Shown one piece after another: positions 63,402-64,000 of a stretch of DNA of 64,000 nt. Under the pieces are notes generated by a model. It did not search any database. It had not been told where the DNA came from and saw only the letters and a program-made list of their open reading frames with translations. Position 1 is the stretch's first letter; every line of letters starts with the position of its first letter. The translations under genes and the position numbers were made by a program. This stretch comes from JAURVT01 sp049059935. Lineage in GTDB: Bacteria > Actinomycetota > Actinomycetes > Propionibacteriales > Nocardioidaceae. Where the stretch lies: NCBI RefSeq assembly GCF_049059935.1, contig NZ_JBMGQR010000003.1, positions 62,001 through 126,000 of the forward strand, in the 5' to 3' direction.

Positions 63402-64000
63402 TCAGCCGAAGAGGATCTCGGCCTCCTCGTACAGCTCGGGGCGGACGGTCTTGAGCTCCTTGGTGCCCTCGGACAGCGGCACGCGGACGATCTCGGTGCC
63501 CCGCAGCGCCATCATCGTCCCGAAGTCCCCGTCCTGCACGGCCTGGGCGGCGTGCAGCCCGAAGCGGGTGGCGAGCCAGCGGTCGAACGCGGTGGGCGTG
63601 CCGCCGCGCTGCACGTGGCCGAGCACGACGGCCCGCGACTCCTTGCCGGTGCGCTTCTCGATCTCCTGGGCGAGGCGGTCGCCGATGCCGCCGAGACGCA
63701 CGTGGCCGAACGCGTCCAGGGTGCCGCCCTGCGTGGTCATCTGGCCCTCGACGGGCACCGCGCCCTCGGAGACGACGATGATCGGCGCGTACTGCTTGGC
63801 GAAGCGGCTCTCGACCTGCTCGCAGACCTTGTCGAGGTCGAACGGCCGCTCGGGGATGAGGATGATGTTGGCGCCGCCTGCCAGCCCGGAGTGCAGCGCG
63901 ATCCATCCCGCGTGGCGTCCCATCACCTCGACGACGAGCACGCGGTGGTGCGACTCCGCGGTGGTGTGCAGGCGGTCGATGGCCTCGGTGGCGATGTTGA
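63402..64000 (-). CDS. pfkA: 6-phosphofructokinase (5' end outside window)
   Basis: The C-terminal 199 codons of a group I/III phosphofructokinase. Visible are the substrate loop VVEVMGRHAGWIALHSGLAG, FDLDKVCEQVESRFAKQYAP, QGGTLDAFGHVRLGGIGDRL and the fructose-6-phosphate His/Arg of VLGHVQRGGTPTAFDRWLAT. Residues that decide ATP versus pyrophosphate use lie in the missing part, so the donor is unknown; in Nocardioides relatives both occur. The end reads ELYEEAEILFG. Confidence 0.93.
   Translation of the reverse strand, partial: NIATEAIDRLHTTAESHHRVLVVEVMGRHAGWIALHSGLAGGANIILIPERPFDLDKVCEQVESRFAKQYAPIIVVSEGAVPVEGQMTTQGGTLDAFGHVRLGGIGDRLAQEIEKRTGKESRAVVLGHVQRGGTPTAFDRWLATRFGLHAAQAVQDGDFGTMMALRGTEIVRVPLSEGTKELKTVRPELYEEAEILFG

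Overview
The window is 64 kb of very GC-rich DNA from an actinobacterial chromosome. Coding density is high, GTG starts are common, genes are often joined by GTGA/ATGA overlaps, and many starts lie 6-7 bases after a TANNNT hexamer (leaderless style). Gene content and order fit the Nocardioidaceae (Nocardioides/Aeromicrobium-like) best. From memory the order resembles the Streptomyces dnaE - rluD - lspA - DksA-like - ileS - divIVA - dcw block, followed by a block like the Mycobacterium metF - idsA - Rv2175c - pknL - aroG region. This placement is inferred from gene content; no database search was run. Nothing looks like a prophage, plasmid, insertion sequence with transposase, CRISPR array, rRNA or tRNA.

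Layout. 1-6.9 kb (minus strand): a histidine operon hisD-hisC-hisB-small membrane gene-hisH, then priA, hisF and an ABC exporter cut by the left edge. 6.9-10.9 kb: a LON-substrate-binding-domain gene and a YbaK-like deacylase (plus), then a DUF3352 protein and a membrane protein (minus). 10.9-17.2 kb: dnaE, an RluA-family pseudouridine synthase, lspA, and a lysine/alanine-rich DksA/TraR zinc-finger protein (minus). 17.3-20.7 kb: a T-box leader and ileS (plus). 20.8-39.9 kb: the division and cell-wall cluster on the minus strand, transcribed as mraZ, a small membrane gene, rsmH, ftsL, ftsI, murE, murF, mraY, murD, ftsW, murG, murC, ftsQ, ftsZ, pgeF, yggS, sepF, yggT, divIVA. 40.3-45 kb: a MoxR ATPase / DUF58 / transglutaminase operon (plus). 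45-52 kb: a CBS-domain protein, a DUF3040 protein, an L,D-transpeptidase, a methyltransferase, a second YbaK-like protein, a TPR-GGDEF protein, an FAD oxidoreductase and a small membrane protein. 52-64 kb: metF, a polyprenyl diphosphate synthase, an Rv2175c-like HTH protein, a PASTA Ser/Thr kinase, a YedE/YeeE transporter, pdxY, ltaE, class II aroG, a GNAT acetyltransferase, a DUF427 protein and pfkA (cut by the right edge).

How it fits together. The core is housekeeping: peptidoglycan precursor synthesis (murC-F, mraY, murG), septal synthesis and division (ftsL, ftsI, ftsW, ftsQ, ftsZ, sepF), and polar growth (divIVA). There is no ftsA, ddl or murB, as is usual for Actinobacteria. The PASTA kinase and the L,D-transpeptidase add cell-wall sensing and crosslinking.

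The unusual material is mostly between genes: (i) a GAGTGGCGCAA repeat family in three intergenic clusters; (ii) two tandem ~310-bp palindromic, MITE-like elements after the polyprenyl synthase; (iii) two tandem 34-bp hairpin units after mraZ that differ by a compensatory base-pair change; (iv) an 86-bp hairpin between aroG and ltaE; (v) three AAAGTGG-type MraZ boxes at exact 10-bp spacing; (vi) palindromes beside ftsQ and the DUF3352 gene. No wholly new multi-gene system was found; these elements and a few small membrane genes are the best leads.
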